DNA of 64,000 nucleotides, from the NCBI GenBank assembly GCA_024180945.1, contig JAKSGN010000006.1, positions 2,294,001-2,358,000 of the forward strand, given 5' to 3'. The DNA comes from Macrophomina tecta. Its lineage: Eukaryota; Ascomycota; Dothideomycetes; Botryosphaeriales; Botryosphaeriaceae. A model generated the notes under the pieces. The model ran no database searches, was not told the origin of the DNA, and was given only the letters and a program-made list of their open reading frames with translations. Shown here in pieces: positions 11,398 through 23,128 of this stretch. Every line of letters starts with the position of its first letter. The stretch's first letter is position 1. The translations under genes were made by a program, and so were the position numbers.

Positions 11398-12735
11398 TCA
11401 TGAAGGACGCTTTCCACCCGTCGCTTTGATTTCGCTTTGCCGCGACCAGGTCCCTTCCTGGCCATCGTCACTATATTTGGACAGGGGTTCGGCGTCCGAC
11501 ACCTCGTATTCTGTGGTTACGCTGATGCCTCGACTGTAATCAACGGAGGCATCGACCTTGGAGCCTTCCCGCTCCAAGATCAGATCTTTGCTGCTTCCAA
11601 ATGAACGGTTGTCGATGTCCTTGACCGGAGAAACATATCGCTCCGGATCCGTTTCGTGTAGCTGGATTGGCTTCTGTCCATGCGAGCTTTGTCCGAACGA
11701 GGAGCTTTCCTTGAGCCTCTTGCTGAATAGAGGCTTGATCGGAGGGACGCAAATGACAATGATGGTGACGAAAGTCTCGCGGGTGCCCCACTGGATAGAA
11801 ATCACGATGTTGTTGATGGACTGCAGGCCCAGGATTCCGCGGAGGAGAGCGCAGGTAATGATGAAGAAGGATGAGGAGAGAAGGAGTGCAATGAGAAGCT
11901 TCCGGCGGAGCGGAATTTGGGCGAACCACAAGAGATGTGCAGGGATCAAGACCAGGCAAATGTCGTTGCTACAATTGTCAGCAAGGGCCAGGAAAGCTGC
12001 TGGGGCATCACACACAAGATGTTGAGGACCATTAAGGCGATGACAGTCGATTCAGTCCGCGTGCATTTATCACCAGCGTAGGGGACGATCTGCCAATTCT
12101 TCTGGATCGGCGTGCAGCGGCAGAAGATCAACAGTATCAGGGAAAGCCATGACAAGAAACAAACGACAGCCATAACCTTGACTCATTTGTGCTCCCGGGT
12201 TCCTGTTCTAAGCCAGATCCCTGTCAGTTACTTGTTTGCTGAGGGATGTTATTGCATGCATACGTAAGCTTGTCATAGTATCCCAAGACTTGGCCCTTCA
12301 ATGTCCAGATCAAGGAGACATAGGTGAACCACGCAGCGAAGAGCGCCTTTGAGCCTTTCCTTAAGGATTCAATGGTTGCGGGGTCGAGCGCCTGCGCACT
12401 CTCTTCGTTGAGGCCAACGAAAGAACCATGGGTGACTTCGTGAATCAGACAACCGTGACTCAAGAGCCCGTGCGCGGGAATCACTCACTGACGACTTGCA
12501 GAAGCGCGGGATCCAATGTGTAGAATACCTTCGAAGCGTTAGTTTCGCCGGATTGCGCCAGTGGGGATCAAGAGAGGCACACCATGGAAAGCCCGGCGAA
12601 TAAATCATCCCATGAGTATCCCGCGAAACCGTGCGTCTTCCACCTTGCGTAAAAGCGCAGAAGGAACACAGACTGTCCGATAGCGTATTCCAGCCATTGC
12701 TCGAGCATGAAGTCGTGCTGAATTTTGTTCAGCAT
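11398..12735 (-). pseudogene. PTH11-like receptor / rhodopsin-type membrane protein with in-frame stop
   Basis: Seven-helix fungal integral membrane protein of the PTH11/rhodopsin-domain type, thought to sense surface or chemical cues. Five exons close in frame: 12583-12735, 12489-12528, 12264-12435, 12016-12207 and 11398-11968. They give 376 codons. Family landmarks include RFYARWKTHGFAGYSWDDLF, the segment RCTPIQKNWQ followed by YAGDKC, and FNDICLVLIPAHLLW created across the fourth splice. The Ser-rich C-terminal tail (from about residue 265) is cytoplasmic. In exon 4 the frame reads TTGTREHK, then TGA at 12185-12183, then VKVMAVVCF. Homologues normally have a hydrophobic residue at that point. 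No GT-AG splice I tried removes the stop, so the gene looks recently inactivated, truncated or read through. Confidence 0.7.
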
Positions 12736-14251
12736 CTTGAGGGATCGACCAAGAAAACCAGCATGGATGGGTGGCAGAGAATAGAAAGGCAGGAGAAGAC
12801 GCTCTAAGATGCGAGGATAGGGCTGCAACGACGCCAGAATAGGGCGCGGATGCAGGCACCACTTAAACAAAGACCCGCCACCAGGATCATACGCAGGGAA
12901 GGATTCGAGAAACGATGGTTCAGCAAGAGAGCGGCTGGCCCCCGCGTCCTGGGCAAGTGCGGCGCCTGGCTCGTTCGCACGCTACGCCCGCTAGCCCGAC
13001 GCTACAGGACGCCATGTCGGTTCTGGTAGTGGTCCAGAGGTGTCTCCTGAGCTGCGCGAGGCGGCATGCCCTTTGGTTCATTCGGCAGACGGCATCGCGG
13101 GGAAGTGCGGCTTGGGCACACATCTGCAGACCGTGCAGGACTGATGTCAAAGGCGATTGGTGAAGGCGCGCCTATTCGACATGCGGCTGATGGCCCCCGC
13201 TGATCTCCACGGGCATTTGGGAAACAAGGGATGGCGAACATGCAGCCACTCGCTACTTGCCGCCAGCGACCGTCTCAGGATCCACCTTTCCTTCCATCTT
13301 CGGCCAAAAACTCAGTCTTCAGGGAGTTCTGTTGCGGTTGTCACCAACTGATCCTGAGCATTGCATGCGCATCCAAGAGTGCTGAAGACGGGGCGGCCGG
13401 GCCGATGCAATGCAAGGTTCAAGGAGATGTCGATCTCCAGTGCAATCACCAAAGATCTGGTGATTAGCACCCAACCCTAGGTAGTTTACCGCGCCCCGTG
13501 TTCGGGGGTTGAACGGCTGAACCCCAACCCGCCACGGTCAGTCAAGCCGTTTGCGAGGTGCTCTAGAAGCCCATCGCTGGCCGGATACCGCCACGCTTGC
13601 CCGTTTCTACTCGAAGGGTCCTGGTGTTCACGCTACGGAAACTTAGATGAACTCCCCGCCCGCCCTCCCGCTTGCGCTAGGCACGCCACCCATTCACGTC
13701 TGCCAAATCCACCAATGCCGCTGCAGGTCGTACACAGGAAGAGAAAGCGCCGTTTCGGTCCGGCGCCTTTCCATCAGCGGTGGCATTCAGCTGCATACGT
13801 CGGGCTCCGCCGTTACTTCCGTTGTCGAGTTCAATCCAGCTAGACAAGATCTGATCCAACATTCTTGGTGAAGGCTCCAAGCTTTTGATTATTGGAAGGA
13901 GGAAGAAAAGGAAATATGGTGATGCTCAAACGCATATCACCCATCATTCGTCCACAGCGGGCCAGACACACGAGAAGCGAGCTATCGCATTCCTGGATCG
14001 CAGTAATATTGGAGGTTCTCGAGGAGCAACAGCAACAGCAAAACCCCCCAATGCGTTCCTCCAAGGATAAGCCCAGAAGTACAAGGACCCAACAGTTTTG
14101 CGTGGTAACAAAACACTACCATGTGCGTGGCGAGAGTGATTCAGCGCGCGCATAACCCCGAAAGAGGCCAAGGCATGCGAAACTCAGCCGAGGGGGCCTC
14201 AGTTTGGTCGCCAGGTGGAGGATCGGCCGCAGGACCCCATCCTGGCGGGGT
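12736..14251. other. intergenic, receptor to O-methyltransferase
   Basis: About 1.5 kb with only short overlapping frames. A GGGGTT/AACCCC inverted pair near 13510-13530 is too short to mean much. I see no supported gene. Confidence 0.55.
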
Positions 14252-15648
14252 CTACTTTTTCGTGAGCTCGATGACAGCTACGGCCATTTGAGGTGACTTC
14301 CAGATCTTGACGAGCTCAAGGCCTGCCGCATCTGCTAGGAAGTACCAATCCTTCTCCGTACGTTCCTGCGACCCTAATCCCATCATCAGGAGGTCTAGGC
14401 AACTGGCTTCCGGCGGCGGAGGGTTCGCCATCACCTGCTCAGTGATCAAGATGCGAGATTCAGGGGCCATCGCTTCTCGAATGTGGCCAAGGATCCTGGC
14501 ATTATTCTCGTCGGACCAATTATGCATGACCCGACGAATGTAGTAAACGAGTGCACCTGTGGTAGATTCTTGAGCCGAAGGTGTATGCAGTTGTGGGGCT
14601 CTGAGTCCTGACCTTTGACTGGCTGTTCGTCAAAGAAGTCATGCGGTATTTTCTTGACTCCCCGCAACTCTGCAATATCTGTAGCCTTGGCCTCTTCAAT
14701 AGCGGAAGGCAAATCTTGCAGCACTACTCTCTCTGCTGGAATGTCCGGGCATTCTTGCATGATCTGGCGGAGAGCTTGTCCTTGACCGCCACCAACATCG
14801 ACGATGAGGGCTGCATCATCCGAGACGAGGTATGTATTTTGAACAATCCTATGCTCTGTCAAAGTGAGTCAACGTCTTGGCATCAGTTGCCTACCATGTG
14901 AAAGGAAACATTCCTCTGACTGGAAGAAGATGCTCCAGTGTCTGCATCGTAGTGAGAAAATCCCCAAGACGTTCACCCTGAACGATCTCAAAAAACGTCT
15001 TGTCCTCCTGGCCATAGGCATACGCGTGCGGATTATGCGTCGGCTGCGTCGGCTGCTTCCGTCCGTACTTGGCAAAGTAATTGCGCCACTGCGAGTAGAC
15101 GACATTTCCGCTATCATAGCTGAATCGCCCGTCGGTCAGCAGTCTCGCACCACGGCCCAGCCGGCGCAGCAAAAAGACACAAGAGACGCCCGATGCTGGA
15201 CAAACAATGCGAACACTCACGCCACCTTGAACCACGCGCCCCTCGGATCACCACTCGCGAACGCGTCGGAGAACCTCGCGTGTGCAACGCGATCCTCGCC
15301 CACTTGCCGGAGCATACCCCTAGACACGAGCATCCATACCAAGCGCCGAAGCAGCGGCTCCTCCGCATGCACGCGTGCGGCCAGGTCGCAGTATGATATG
15401 CTCTCTGGGGGGCATGGGATGTGGTCGAAGGTCTTCCAGTCCACGAGCAAGCGCAGCGCGCCCATCTCCGCCATCACCTCGCGGTATTCTTGCGAAATGT
15501 CGCGCGGTTCGCGGACTGCATCGTTGATCTGCTTGGTGAGGCCGAGGATCTTCTGTCGCTGGGCTGGGCCGTCGGTACTCGATGGGCCCTTGTAGTTCCT
15601 GGCGAGGGCGGCCAGCTCGTCCGCCAAAGCGGCGAGGTCGTGGGACAT
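14252..15648 (-). CDS. SAM-dependent O-methyltransferase (COMT-like)
   Basis: Transfers methyl from S-adenosylmethionine to a hydroxyl of a small aromatic or polyketide substrate. Exons are 15221-15648, about 14921-15119, 14613-14853 and 14252-14556, giving about 390 residues. The N-terminal helical dimerisation domain covers residues 1-140. The SAM-binding motif is LIVDVGGGQG, the second motif is RVVLQDLP, and the catalytic helix YYIRRVMHNWSDE carries the expected His. Introns 1 and 3 are clear. Intron 2 is awkward: the obvious donor after FPFTW (GTAGGC at 14894) does not restore frame, whereas a GTCAGA donor at 14920 with the acceptor at 14854 does. Either that weak donor is used or there is a frameshift. 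It neighbours the broken receptor, and the product is unknown. Confidence 0.8.
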
Positions 15649-17698
15649 CTCCGCTGGTGGACGGGCGCAGTTTTACGTCACGGGAACTGGGAGGGAATTG
15701 TCACCAAGTTCCGCATCGGCCGGCTGGAGGGAGGCCATATAAGTCACGAAGGCCTCCAGAGTTCGGAGCTCAGGGTCTCGGCATCGGGGCCGAGGGTTGG
15801 TGCCTTGGCCGACTTCAAGGCTCGGGGTTATCTTAGACGGTTGGGATGGCGGTATGCGGGTGTTGACTAGCAAAGTTTAAGAAGCGAGCAAGACGTGAAC
15901 GAGCAGGACCTCCATTGAACCATGCGATGCCGGTGAACTCAAGCCGATGGAAAGACCTTGGGTGCTTACCCTGGCGTTTCGTGATAGCTGTGGCCATGAA
16001 GCTATGGTAGCTTCTTGTTGGTTGAAAGAGCGTGCCACGGAATGAAGAAGTGAAGCTCGGATAGCAAGATAGGAGGCCAGGGACGCCGAATGCAGCGCCT
16101 TGCGGGCCACTGTACCGACATTTGCTTCGATGTTTAGCGTTGGCGGCCGGGCTAGCTGGTGTGCAAAGTCCAGATCGGCGATGGAGCAGCGGATGGGCGG
16201 GTGGCCGGGCAACGACCCCGCCTCGGGCTCAACCACTCGCACGCAGAGAAGGCAATCTCCACTTGGTATCGCAACGAGGGAACATTGACTTGTCCAGGCG
16301 CATAGAGAGGTCCACGACTGCTACCTCTGGCTTTTGCGGCCAAGACTGCCCCGCTCTTGCTCCATCTTCAAGGCTCTCTCGTCTCGTCGTTCCACAGGGA
16401 CCTGAAAGGTAAGCATGCATAGCCACGGGTGGGAGTGCAGCAGTTTGAGCAGCCGGACGAACGACAGGATGGCTGTGCGGAGGACTAGAAGCCGGTATAA
16501 CTTCCACATCGGCATTCACATCCGCATAGCACCAGACAGCCTTGCGCCTTAGTGCATTGATCGCCTGACTGACTGGTGCGTCCGCCTGTGTCGTGTGCGG
16601 GTCGGCCCGTGGATGTAAGCCACAGCGAAGCATCCGGACCGATGAGTTCGATTGTATGGCGATGATGACTGCCGAGAGATGCGCACCGGAGAAGGACGTA
16701 GAACCAGATCCCCAAACCCGCGCTGATGGCGAACGAAAGGCACGGAGAGCCGGAGAACTGTTCTCTGGCTAGCCTTTGCAGGTGCCCAGAGAGAACGGGT
16801 GTGATGAGCCGGGCTTGCCCCAGGCATGTATGCCTCTTCCCCGCACTCGTGTCCCAGGAGCTCGAAATCGAACACACGCGAAAGAGATCGGATCGGAGAC
16901 GTTCGAAAGACATTGAAACAGCTCCAACGCGCGCGTACGTCCGAACGGCCAGTCCTATGGAGAGTTTTGAGTCATGACCAGGCCTTCTCGAGACCTATTG
17001 TCCATAGCATGCACGACCGAGGGGCATCATCAACAGGACACTGCAAGGTGATACGGTGAGGAATCAGCTGATAAACCCAGTCGGCCTTAAGATCCCGCCA
17101 TCCATGCGCCGTCGGTCTCGGGCATCGCGCAAGACAGAGGGCCTTTCCTGTCTCAGAAGTGGTGCCGGCGGCTCCCATCATCCGTCGCTTTCCGCGTCGC
17201 CCAATCCCGGAAGCCACAGGACACGGGAGAGAGCAACACGGCCAACAAGTTGAAGGAGAGTTTCTGCCTCACAGAGCTAGCTGGCGGATGAGTAGAGAGT
17301 CCAGAAGAGCGCCACGTAGTTTCCAGCCGCGCAGGGAAGCTGACTCATTTTACACGTGACTTCAGCGAAAAAAAAGAGGCGACGGTGAACCCACACCCCT
17401 TGTCCGGGCCCAGAACCCACTTACGCCGCTCTGAAAACATGCGGGGCATTCTACACGCTCAAGTGCATATAAGCTGCGTCAGCGCTCCGACAATCTGGAT
17501 CCGCCAAATCTCCCGGAAAGAAGAACAATCAATCCTCCGAGAATAAAAAAAAAAAGGAAGAGAGAGAAAAGGGAAAAAAGCAAGCAGAATTGCTCTGCGC
17601 GCCTCATCGCGAGCCGTGTGTTCCCTGCTCCGCCATTCCCGTCCCACAAAGAAACAGACAGGAAAAGACGGCGTGGAGGAAGGCGCAGAAGCAACACT
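15649..17698. other. intergenic, divergent promoter region
   Basis: About 2 kb between two divergently transcribed methyltransferase genes. Only overlapping GC-rich frames without domains are present. It presumably holds both promoters, but I could not point to a specific site. Confidence 0.6.
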
Positions 17699-19172
17699 AT
17701 GGCCTCGGACGACGACGGCACCGGCACATCGTCCGAGCGCATCGTCCCCTCGTCCTCGTCCGACGGCGAAGCCTTTCTCGAGAAAATCACGCAGTCGATC
17801 TCCGAGTCCATATACGAGGGCCGGTACGAGAACGGCCGCCGGTACCACTCCTACCGCGAGGGCTCCTACCCGCTGCCCGAAGACGAGCGCGAGCAGGACC
17901 GCCTCGACCTCATCCAGCACTGGTTCGGCCTCGTGCTCAAGGGCGAGCTGCACCGCGCCCCCATTCGCGAGCCCCAGCGGGTGCTTGATATCGGCACTGG
18001 CACCGGCCTATGGGCCCTGGACTTTGCAGACCTCCATCCGGAGGCCCAAGTTATTGGTGGGTTCTCTCCCATTTCCTTCATCGCCACCTCCTACTTTTGT
18101 CTTCTTTCCCCCCTTCCATTTGCATCGTGCTGTGCGCGTGGTCGTGCTCTTTGAAGAGTTTGGACGCGAAAGCTGGCTCTCCCCAACAGCGCCACGGGAA
18201 ATCCAGCCATAAGGTGTCGGAAATCCCAACGCACAACCCTCCCGGCAAACCCGAACCGCACGAATCAGTGCTCCCCTCCATTCCCTCACAGAGCCCACGA
18301 TAGCTAACCCCGCACGTCAACGCAGGAACCGACCTGAGCGTCATCCAGCCCGAATGGTACTGCCCCCGCACCCATCCCCTTGCCCAAGAATTGCCAGAGA
18401 GAGCGAGCGGGCGAGAAAGAGACTCATTCAGCCCAGGACCGCACCCAACTGCCACTTCATCATCGACGACGCCGAGTCGGACTGGGTCTTTACGGAGCGC
18501 GAGGCGTTCGACTACGTGCACGTGCGCTACCTGTACCCGGGCATCGGCGACTGGCGCCGCCTGTGGCGCCAGTCCCTCGAGCACATGCGGCCCGGCGGCT
18601 GGGCCGAGTCGCAGGAGATCTCCGCCTGGTTCTACTCGGATGACGAGGGCTACGAGCACAGCAACATCATGTACTGGCAGCGCACGCTTGACGAGGCGAC
18701 GACGCGCATGGGGAAGAGGTTCAATACCGCGCACGAGCAGAAGGCGTATATGGTCGACGCCGGGTTTGTGGAGGTTACGCAGGAGGTGCTGGAGGTGAGT
18801 TTTGCTCTTTTTTTTTTTTTTTTTCCTTTCCTTCCCCCCCCCCACCACGCCCCCCAAAACCCTTTCGTGGACGGGATAAGGGGGAGGTTCTGAAGTGCAG
18901 GGGGTTGCTGATGGATGATGCTCTTTCGATGACGGCAGATACCCGTGGGCACGTGGGACAGGTCGAATCTGGAGGTGGGCAAGTGCGCGCTGCTGAACGT
19001 GTTTGAGGGCCTGGCGCCGACTTCGCTGGCCGTGTTCAGCAGGGTGCTGGATTGGGATATCCCGACGATCGAGACGCTGCTGGCAGCCGTCAGGAACGAG
19101 TTCCTGTACCACAAGTACAAGACGCATCTGAAGTTTTACTTTACTTACGGCCAAAAACCGATAAGAAATTGA
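17699..19172 (+). CDS. LaeA-like SAM-dependent methyltransferase
   Basis: Class I methyltransferase of the UMTA/LaeA-like type common in filamentous fungi. Exons 17699-18056, 18326-18356, 18437-18794 and 18939-19172 close exactly and give 326 residues. Introns are 269, 80 and 144 bases. The very short second exon encodes TDLSVIQPEW, the typical post-II segment. Motif I is VLDIGTGTGLWALDFAD (about 95-111). The IDDAESDWVF stretch and the FDYVHVRYL and MRPGGWAESQE segments follow in the family order. The C-terminus ends in a GQKP tail, also typical. Intron 3 contains a T17 tract followed by a C tract. Relatives can regulate secondary metabolism or methylate small molecules, and I cannot tell which applies. 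An earlier in-frame ATG at 17618 is less likely because its leader is Arg-rich. Confidence 0.85.
18808..18843 (+). repeat. intronic poly-T / poly-C tract
   Basis: T17 followed by a mixed pyrimidine stretch and about ten C residues, inside intron 3 of the methyltransferase gene. Homopolymer length here is prone to sequencing error but does not affect the reading frame. Confidence 0.85.
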
Positions 19173-19339
19173 AATAATCAAGACGATTGACATGCAAATC
19201 ACCGGGCCTTCTGCAGTGTGATGGTGGTGCAAGATGGAATTCGTCTATCTATTGGTAAGATCCCGGGTGACCTATTGAGCTAATATTCATTCCGGCGCAA
19301 AGAGTGGTCACGTAAAATGAAAAGAGAAGTCATTACTTA

Positions 19340-22300
19340 TTACTGCGTCGTCGTCCCATTGTTGATGTAAACAAGCACCTTATTGGCCCCCCCGCACGCC
19401 TCAGTCGAGTTTCCAGAGCAAGCATAGTTGCAGCCAGCCAGGAGCGGGTCCGAGTACCCGGAAACCGCGAGGCTGTCCGCTGGCTGCTCCGCACTTCCGT
19501 AGCACTCGCGGTAGTACTCGGCGCCGCTGTACCTGAATCCCTTCGCAGCGCAAGCGTCGAGGCACTTTGCGATGGTGACGCTGCTCGAGTCACCGACGGC
19601 CACGCCGGATGGCAAGGTACGCTGGCCGTTGACGTTGTCCTGGTAGCAGCTCATCAGGTTCCAAGTCCCGTACGAGGCGCGCGCGAAGAACTTCTGCTGC
19701 CACGTCGTGTCTTCGGTGACGGAGAGTCTGAAACCGCCGCCGCATTTCTGGGCGGAGTCGCCGGCGCAGGTGCTGGAGCAGTCGGACGCCGTGGCGGCGG
19801 TGATGGGGAGGTTAGGACCGCACCAACACTCTTGTCCGTACTCGGTGCCGGAGTACTTGTATCCTTGTTGTTGGCAGGCGGTGGCGCAGAGACTGGGGGT
19901 GTTGGAAGAGTTGGAGTAGATCTGTGTCGCCAAGGCTCGCGTGTTTCCGTCTACGTAACAGCCTTTGGCGATGATGCCGCTAGGGAGGGAGGCACTGGTA
20001 GTTGAGGAAGTCGAGGAGGACACAGAGCTAATGGAAGATGACGGTGTTACAATCAGCGAGGATGATGAAGTGATCGCCAATGAGGCACTTGTCGAGCCAG
20101 TTGACGCAGCAATGGACGAGGAGGAAGCGGTCGACGTGGTTCCAGTTGCAGAGGAAGACGACGAGGCGGAAGAGCTGAAAACGGCAATGCTGCTTGAGGA
20201 AGAAGTGGTACCCATCACCAGCTTCGCACCCCAAATACCCGAGTTTGTCAACGCCTTCCCAAGCGAGCTCTTTAAGTAACACGGTCCGTTGTTGACGTAA
20301 GAGACGTCGACACAGCCTGATGTGGAGGCACACTGGGAGACGCAGGCTGCGAAGGTACCTGGGTAAACGGGATTTCCAATATCTCCAGCCTCATGATCGA
20401 TACAGCATTCCACCAGGAAGGTTTGCCCATTTGATGCGGTAAAGATGGTAGCGTCGGATGTCGGACAAGAGATGGCTGTAGGCGCCGCCATCTGGGTTGA
20501 AGAAGTAGCGGCTGATGATGTGGTAGTTGATGAGGTATCTGCGAAGGAGGCAGCAGTCCAAGAAGAAGAAGCCGATGAGGCAACAGCCGACGAGGCGGCA
20601 GTGGAGGAGCCCGAAGCCGAGGCGATAGCCGAAGAACTCGCCTCAGAAGAACTAGCCACAGAAGACGATGAAGAAGATGTGGATCTGAGCAGTCGGGCGC
20701 CGATTACTGCATTGTTCGAACTGGCCCGGCCAATCGAGCTCTTCAGGTAACAGGCACCGTAGACCCAAGCCACACCTACACATGCGGAGTTTGCGTCACA
20801 GTTGACAATGCAGAGCTCTAAAGTGCTTCCCGAAGTGGTTGCTAAGTCTCCCGCAACTACAGATAGTTAGACAGAGCTGATTCAACCGGGGAATACTCCT
20901 CTTACAGTAGTCGGCATAGCAGTCAATGGCATAGACTTGATCTTTCTGCGATATATAGTTTGTGCCATTGGCACCCGGGCAAGCAAGAGCAGTTGACGAT
21001 GCAGAAGCCGACGAGATAGCGGATCCAGTAACCGTTGCACTACCCGAAGCTATGGATGACGTGGCAGTAACAGAGGTGCTCGTGGATGAAGGGCAAGCAG
21101 AGGGGCCTGTCACTGAGGGCAAGGCGTACATGTTGAGATAACCTCCATTGCCGCAGTACTCCGTAGAATTGCCGGAGCAGGTCATCGTACAGTTCGTAGC
21201 TAAGGACTTCACGCTGGAGCATGCGATGGTGTTGCCGCAGTAGCACTTCTGCCAGTTAACAGGATTGCGGCACCCAAGATTGCAGATCACTCACCTCAGC
21301 ACCGTATTCAAGTCCAAAGTAAGAATATCCAGAGCAGTACAGAGCGCATTTTTCAACGGACATATCGGTTTGTGATGTGCTCTTATCTGAAAGAGCTCTC
21401 CCGGATTTAGCCTCATTGTAGCAGCCGAGAAGCGAGTAAGAGCCAACTTGGCTGGGAGACTGTGGCTGCACGTCGATTGTGACGTTGCCGGTTGAGAAAA
21501 CGGAGAGACGATTGGAGTCTCCACAGAGTTCACTTGAATTGCCGGAGCAAGTCATTGTGCAGCCCTGGTCTGCGGTTTTCCTTGTCTTGTAATTCATTGA
21601 ATTACCACACCAGCACTGGAAATTCCGTCAGACATGAAGATGAACGATGTTAGCGATAATGGTGGACTCACTTCACGACTGAATTCAAGGCCGGCGATCC
21701 TGTAGCCACTCGCGGCACAGGTAGCGGTACATAATTCGATCGTGTTGTCATCCCGAGAATAAGACTTCAGTGACAGTGCTGATGGATTCTGATCCGAATA
21801 GCACCCTTGGTAAGTCATGCCAGAAAATGTGCCGGGAGATATCGGTGCGACAGCGGAACTCTTCGAAGGGTCCGGGTAAGGATCATCTCCATCCTGAATT
21901 CGAGGATATCCGAAATCGAAAGCCTTGCTTCCTGAACCATCAAAGTTATCAAGGAAGAGGCGGGCTTGGCCAGCGTCGGATGCAAACATGCCACCTGCAT
22001 CGTGCCCCTTCGCCACATAATCGACCGTGGTAAACCCCTTCACCGGCGGAAATGCTTTGATAAAGTTGAAGAAGCGTTCATTACGGTTAACTCCCGTAGT
22101 GTAAGGGGCACAAGTAGACGAATCGTCACCAAGATCCAAAGTCCCACGAGCGTAGGCGATCTTCTTGCTGTTGTAGTTCCTCAAAACCGCGGGCCTTCCT
22201 GAGCTGACAAGGGCTGATCCGTAGGAGTTACTGTAGCCATTCAGGCCATCTCTCCAGTCGTCGTAGGTCGAGCAGGAAGAGTAATCAATGGGTCTGTCGG

Positions 22301-23128
22301 TGGTCATCCAGCCAAAACTGTTGGGGTTTCCGATCCAGTAAACCACGGGCGAGTTTGTTGTCAGTGCGTTGCCCACTTCGCAATATCTTTGAACGGTCTG
22401 CGCTCCCAGAGAATGACCCGCGACTACGATCTGTTTGAGGTATGATTAAAATACTACGGCGATTAGTTTCGCTTGATGCAGCATACCTGGTTCATGTTTG
22501 GAAACAACGTCTTGTTATCGAAGTATTGAGTCAGCTGGTCCAGGACATAGTATGATGAGACTGTCGTTATGGTCGATGGGTACTGGTTCTCTGCACCAGA
22601 TGCCCACTGAGATCCTTTCCAAACGAGTGCAGAAGAGATGGCGCCTTTTCCAGCACCTGAACCATTGACCCAAGGATAGTATCCAGTGTATTTGTCGTCC
22701 CCGTTGGCGAAGTAAGGAGCGAGGATAGCGACACTGTCGGTGCTGACTTCTGGATGGCTTTTTACCTGGGCCAATGCGGAGAGCCTGGGATGCATTAGCC
22801 TGTTGCCTGGGATCTTGTTAGTCGGAGAACTTTACATGTTACTCATGTATGTACCGGGGTCCCGGTTTAGTCCATGTATGACGATGATGGCTCGCTTGAG
22901 CTGTGTAGGGTCCGGCCGCTTCGACGAGCTGTTCAGGGACATGTAGTTAATGAGCGTTGTTTTCTTGCCATTCGGATCCTTGATATTGAAATAAGTGACC
23001 TCGGAACCAGGTACTGTCGGCAACGAGGAGTTGACATTGTCTCCGGCATACTGCTGGGTACAGCCGGTGGAGGTGAGGCTCAGGAGAGCGCAGACGCCCA
23101 GCAGGGCTTTGAGTGGAGACATCAACAT
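19340..23128 (-). CDS. secreted alpha/beta-hydrolase fused to four WSC and two apple-like modules
   Basis: Six exons close in frame: 22855-23128, 22487-22806, 21672-22430, 21295-21615, 20906-21248 and 19340-20856. The product has 1177 residues. A signal peptide (1-25) is followed by an alpha/beta-hydrolase domain (about 40-400) with oxyanion motif IHGLNRDP, nucleophile GHSLGA (Ser205) and a probable catalytic His in KGHDAGGMF. WSC modules lie at about 405-493 and 513-600. Two PAN/apple-like modules ending in CYLKSS lie at about 648-712 and 803-875, each followed by a long Ser-rich linker. WSC modules 3 and 4 lie at about 970-1052 and 1073-1170. WSC modules bind wall or other polysaccharides. 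The last WSC reads ECYGSAE, so one conserved Cys is missing. Several introns fall inside WSC modules. It is probably an extracellular esterase or amidase tethered to glycan, and its substrate is unknown. Confidence 0.85.

Noticed and set aside
11398..19172. Secondary-metabolite biosynthetic cluster (receptor, O-methyltransferase, LaeA-like methyltransferase)
   Set aside because: No polyketide synthase, peptide synthetase, terpene cyclase, P450 or transporter is present in the window.
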